NCBI RefSeq assembly: GCF_910592395.1
Contig: NC_088310.1
Location: 23,145,491-23,209,490 of the forward strand
Direction: 5' to 3'
From: Lineus longissimus
Taxonomy: Eukaryota > Nemertea > Pilidiophora > Heteronemertea > Lineidae
Length of the DNA: 64,000 nt
Part shown: positions 24,801 through 30,800 of the stretch, in pieces
Layout of the letters: each line of letters starts with the position of its first letter
How positions within the stretch are numbered: position 1 is the stretch's first letter
Translations under genes and position numbers: made by a program
The notes under the pieces: model-generated
Seen by the model: the letters and a program-made list of their open reading frames with translations, nothing else
What the model was told of the DNA's origin: nothing
Databases searched by the model: none

Positions 24801-27800
24801 CAGTACCGTACATGAGCTTTAGATGTGAAAACACCCTCATATTGCGCATGGGTTATACCTGGAACGAGACCCCTTAGAAATCCAGAGATATGGGCAATGT
24901 ATGGCCAGAAAAAGCCTTTTCTGATCTTCGTCAAATAGAAAAATGAGGTTACGCGATTTAGCCTCATGAGAAGCACTTGCAGTACAAAAAAGGACTGTTG
25001 AGGTGCATCCATGGTTAACATTTCTTTCAAATCGACCCTTTTGGCCTACACAGTATATCTATTGGTCACTTTGCAAACATTGATATGGTCCACGTGCTTT
25101 CTGCCTGAATGTCCCGCCTAAAGGAAAGAGGTGAACTGTCCTGTGAAACCCGAAGTTATCATTATTCCAAGGACGTTTAAACTAAAGATAAGCTTCCGAA
25201 ACCTCAGTCTGTTAAGTAGACCAACACCATAAACCACTGTCCATCAGTTCTTACCCTGCTTCGCTGTTCGGTGAAGGCTCACCGCAAACGATTGGCCCCG
25301 TCAGACCTTCAAACCAGTTCGCTGAAATTAAACGGGTCAGAAATTAGACAGAATATAGTTTTCTTCAATTTGTTTGTTTGGGGGTAAATTTGGGGTGGGG
25401 CATATTGGCATATGACTCGTACATTATCAAATATTTTAATGCGAGATATTTCCAACGGTTGAAATTAATTTTACCTACTTGGGTATAAAGCATTTGCTAA
25501 ATACCATAAAACGAAGAAAAATAGGAAAGCTATTCTTACATTTTCGAACATACAGCTTGAACCAAACACGGTAATGATGAAATCCGAATTATTAATGCAA
25601 TGACTCGTGTATTTGGAAGTTTCTTCCCTCCGTGCTTTGATACTGACTAACGCGTAGAAAATGCGTGGGCATTGTATTTAGCAGTCGTACTTTAGGCCTA
25701 ACAAATTAAGAATTTGGGGGTTTTGGCCTTTTTCACTTAGTTTGATGGTGTGTCGCATTTATACAGTTTACCTGAGTCATTTGCCTGCACGTGCTGTTCT
25801 TCTTCCGTCCAATTCCAAAAGCCTTCTGGAGTATAGACACACTTTCTGTTCAGCGACCCGGAATAAATTTGTAGCCCTATTAGTGCGAATATGGACAGGA
25901 CAAATATTGTCAATATCATTACATCCCGAAGGCGACGCACTGCTTCCATTAAGGCACCCACGATAGTTTTTAAACCTGAAAAGGACAAGAAGATAGAGAT
26001 GACGCAAAGTCTCAAGTACCATTACAGGGATTTAAATATGCCTTTCTTCCTAAAAATGGAAGTTGGAGCGTCGATGCCAGCATATGAGTGTTCTTGAAGT
26101 GGTGAACAAAGTAGATTAAACGTTTGGGAGCGCCTCCTAAAGTTCGCCATCCAACTCGTATCAAACTTACCGGGAACTACGGCTACGGTCTTCAAAGCTC
26201 TAAGCACTCTAAAAGTTCGAAGCGCAGATAGGTTGCCTAACTCTTCTATGAAAAACATTAAGTATCTGAAATGAACAAAAAAAGGAGTTCAGTGGGTGAT
26301 GCATGATGGGGGTCCTGGTTGACCAGTAAAAAAGAATCAGTTGGTTTTTATTTATAACGGATGCACTATTGTTTTGGAGTTCAGTGGGTGATGTTCGACA
26401 AAAAGGCAGCAATCTTCAACGTTACATCATACTTAGCAAATCAAAGCAGTCATGGGTGGGTTATAACTGGGGTCTATGAGGCTGTGTGATTGGAGACCGA
26501 TGTTTGGTTCTTGGCCTTTAAGTAAATTTGTTTACTTCATGGACCCCGAAACATTTTTGTATGATACAGTTTTGTCGTTGATACATTTGTACTTACGCTA
26601 GAGTGATCACAACAAAATCTAACCAGTTCCACGCGTCTCTGAGGTACGTAAATTCTGCTAAAATCATTCCTCTTGCAAGTATTTTAACTAAAGCCTCCGC
26701 CGTGTATATCGTGGTGAACACGGTCCTGAAAAAGAGGAATGCTTTCAGTGATTTTTATGCCAAGATATGGTTAGCTAAAACATCCACTATGATAAGTTTA
26801 AAAGAAAGAATAAAGTCCAGTCTTTATAAGGTTTGGTTTTAAGCATTGCAAAATTGTAGTCACTTTGGTTTCCCCTGAAGTAAATGGTCATTTTGCAGAA
26901 TATATCATGTACTTACTCGGCTATATCGGCGGACTCGTTGCCTAGTTTTACTTCGGGGATAGGGGTGGGGGTTTGGAGAGTCATGAAGACACAGTTAACT
27001 AGAATGGTGAGCATGACTAATAAACTAAAAGCTGTGCACAGTGGTTAAGGAAAAAAAAGGAATATCTCAAACACACATCTAAACTATTATGTCGATACAA
27101 TAGTATACTCTGATTGCATTGAGGAATGCTAGTATCGTAGAAAGCGTCAAGTTATGCTATTTCAGTATTTGTTAGACGATTTTTGAAGGATTCTTAGTTA
27201 AGATCTTAACTGAGAATGAATTTTACAAGAATCCTGTACTAATGTTCATGTACATGTACACAAAACTGAACCATATCTTATCTAGGAATCTTGTCTTGAT
27301 TTATAATATCAACCTGGGTAAGGATTATAATTTATGACGACTTTAAATCGCCTATCCTTTTAAAGCGTTCACGGAATTTTTTTTGCCCAACCACGAATGC
27401 GGTGTTCTGTTCCCACGAGGGCTCCTTGAAAAGTTTTCATACGGGACTCAAAAAATTTTCATGTCTAAAAAGGATATGGATGGACTAGAATGTAAATTGC
27501 AATGCGCCTGACGATGTTCAAGGGAGTTAGAAGGAACAAGCCACTTGTCGCGCTGAAGCGGTAGATCGTTTTGTCCCTTGACACCACGACAAACGTCTGA
27601 AACGACACAGAAAAAAAAGTTAGATTACAATAAGACCGCAACTGATAGTCAAATGTATACATCGAATAATTACATACATGTCTACAGGTAATTAGAAATT
27701 GGTATTTTTTTTAGTAACGAAATTTACTACTTTAACCTCTTTAACCAAAATCTGGTGATTTACATCTACATCAGGCATCAATTTCACAAGATCTCAAATG

Positions 27801-30800
27801 GACATACTTTGTCTAGCATCCATAAGATACCCAATGAAGCGAGAAAAAATTTGCAGATTTTGTTCTCAATCAAAATATTATGATATCAGAAGGATTTTCA
27901 ACTCGGAAATTAACCAAATCGGTTCAAATTTAATAGAATCGCCCTGTTTACTTTCTTTGGTCATAGGTGCTCCAGGTCGTCATTTCTCCCATCGTGGGAA
28001 TAAACACTGTCCAATTTCATTGTCCGCGTTCCGTTTTGGCAGAGAATTGAAGCGTTACGAAACTGGAAAAATTTCAAATTCCATCGTCGACTTTAAACAG
28101 ACGACATAAATAATGCGGCCAAGCTGCCGTATACTTTAATTCACACATACAACGCGGCAGGCATAAAATTCCTAAAATGTAGTTTGGTAAGTGACACGAG
28201 TACTGGCGATGAGTTGCAGATGATCATCTTCCTACAGCAGGCCTTTATGCACTTAATTAAAGCTTTGTGAGTGCATTTGATCAGAAACGATCCATTTGCC
28301 TGCTGATGTGAGTGGATGGAAAATACATAGATTGAGTAAACGAAGAAGAAATAGAAAGACGCCAAGTCTGGAAAACGGGCGTTTTATTTTCGCGGATAAC
28401 TATGAATCACGTGGACCCTATCGTCTGCTTAAGGTAATTGAAAGACATTAGAAGAATCATCTTTAAACTCAGAAACCGCAATATTTCTATCAGAGGTCAA
28501 TTGGCTTACATGACATGTATCTATGGTGAGCAATCAGCTTCGTTTCTGCAACAAGTCTGCCTTCTTCCTGATGATAAGTATCAAGGGACAGTGATGAATC
28601 ATCTACTTTGACATTCGGCCAAATGGTATTCAACAGCATACATCAACGCCAAATCAACTTTCAACCTTCAAGATTTTTTTCTTCTACACACAGATCTCAG
28701 ATGTTCAGCATGTCTTCATAGAATAGGTCGCTCAGGACAACCTTAAAGACGATGTTGCTGTCAGCTTCACCAGATGAGTAGTGACTCAGACATATATACT
28801 CCCTGTTGGTATTGATAATCAGTTCAATGGGTGGGCTAAAATTGTATCGAACTCAACTAAACTCTGGTTAAACTGGAGGTTCGAACGAAATACAATGTAG
28901 TTGAGAATTGTGAACTGCTTTTTGATGACGTTTCAAAGGTCTTGACGGTATTCCATGGCAGGCCTACCGTTTGTTTTTTTAAATTTTCTACGGTGGTCAT
29001 GAATCCAGTCCTAAATAAACAGGTCAAAAAAGGCAAACACGAAAGTTCAAAGATGAAATTCGATGGCGGCCGTGTCTGGATGGCATAGCTTGCTGAAGCC
29101 TTGTTGGAGAATACGGGCAGACGTTTCGTATTCAACTGGTCTATAAAAGCCAGTTAGGCACACTGTACATTGGAAATAGCGCAACACTCGCCTATCGATT
29201 GTCGGCTGTTCCATGAATTGGTCTGCTCGCCCCGGGTAGACTAAATCCATACGACAACTGAAGGGTCGTGATGAACATGATATCTGACGGAAAACCGGTC
29301 GCACCCAAGGCAGCCCTTTGGAAAAATTTCCAATTATCGTAAACTCTTTTATTCCTGATAGGGGGCGTTAAAGGGGGCGTTAGATGTTACTGAGGCACAA
29401 AAATGTGAAGAGGTTGTTGAAAATCTGACATCTGTTTAATTGCTTTAGCGATATGCATCCCTTGTTTGAAACCAATTACTTTTCGTGAACAGTTTATGCA
29501 GCCTGGGCATTATCACGTACATTATTGAGTATAGGCTGTGTTTTGCATCCATTTCATGTTCTTGGTCTCACTATATTTTACAGAATAGAGATAGATGACC
29601 TGTTTTTGAGAAATAAAGTGGGGTTTAACGGATTTCTTAAAAACCGAGTTGCATAGGCAATATGCATACGCAAACGTAACCACAACTTGAAATAGTTGAC
29701 AAACGTCATGGTCCTTTTGAAATGATACATTGTGCAAAATTACTCGACAGTACATGTAAATGAACATCGTGAATATAGTGTCAAACTTAGAGCACGTGTT
29801 TGAAGACAGGAACGTAAGCATCTTACTTAAAAACTCAAGGAGGTAATTTTCTGTAATTTCTTCATCAGTCTGTAAACGTGATGTCCTGCTCTCATTGCTG
29901 GATACTGAAAGCAAATTGCTTGCTTTCGAAGACACTCAAAACACAAGGTGGACATTGCGACAATGAGACGATACTCGAAAACCTAGGCATGCCAGATACT
30001 GTTATCTTGCTCTGAGTAGTTAGAACGTATCGTATCACTAACGTCCATAGTGCAACTCCTTAGGTTGACGGCAAAATTTCCGTGGTAACATCATTTAATG
30101 CAACAAGTCAAAACCTATCGAGTACATGGTCATCAACAATTTTGTTGATAATGATGTGCCTGGATTAATGTCGCTGTGCATCAGCGAACTTTTTCCTGGT
30201 ATTATAGAAATATCGACAGGTATAGGTCAGCAAGTAGGTCTGCGTAGCCTACTTAGTCGAAAGATTGCTTTCAAGACTTGGTCATATCATTCATATAAGT
30301 ATTGGATCAACGGCAACTTGTGTTCCGAAAGAAAATTTCTTCTTCACCAGAGAAAATACCTTACACCAAAAACCCTGTGACAGCCCAAAGGCCCGGGAAT
30401 TCTTGCGAAATTTCGCAAGATGAAATCAGATAAAATACATTATACCTGGTAATAATCCAGTTGTAAGAATGAAAAAGTTATAAAAGCGATAGCCTGAAAT
30501 GATTCCAAGAAGCAATCACAAAATTTCACTCACCTTCCTCTGTAGTACATGAAAAATTTGAAAAAATACAATCATACTTTTTGAAATTTGCGATACATGA
30601 AATGATAATCTATCACATAAATGGACAACGAAGCGTTTACGAGTACAATCGGGACACCGGTGTAATGTATGTTGATACAGTGTGCACTAACTGCCTTTTT
30701 CCGCGCAACAGAGAGAAGTAATTTATCAATTCTACGATAGTTTTGTGCAATTTCAAATATTTACGTGATATAGAGGCGGTTGTAGTATCTATCTTTTTAT

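Noticed and set aside
26266-26596. Second S4 (neonatal/adult type) exon beside exon 5
   Set aside because: No second copy of the [10 protein letters not shown] coding stretch in either flanking intron.
27465-27478. Reading exon 2 through to LVHPYPF and a stop, i.e. a broken gene
   Set aside because: The apparent break is the U12-type AT donor; AT-AC splicing restores the conserved frame.
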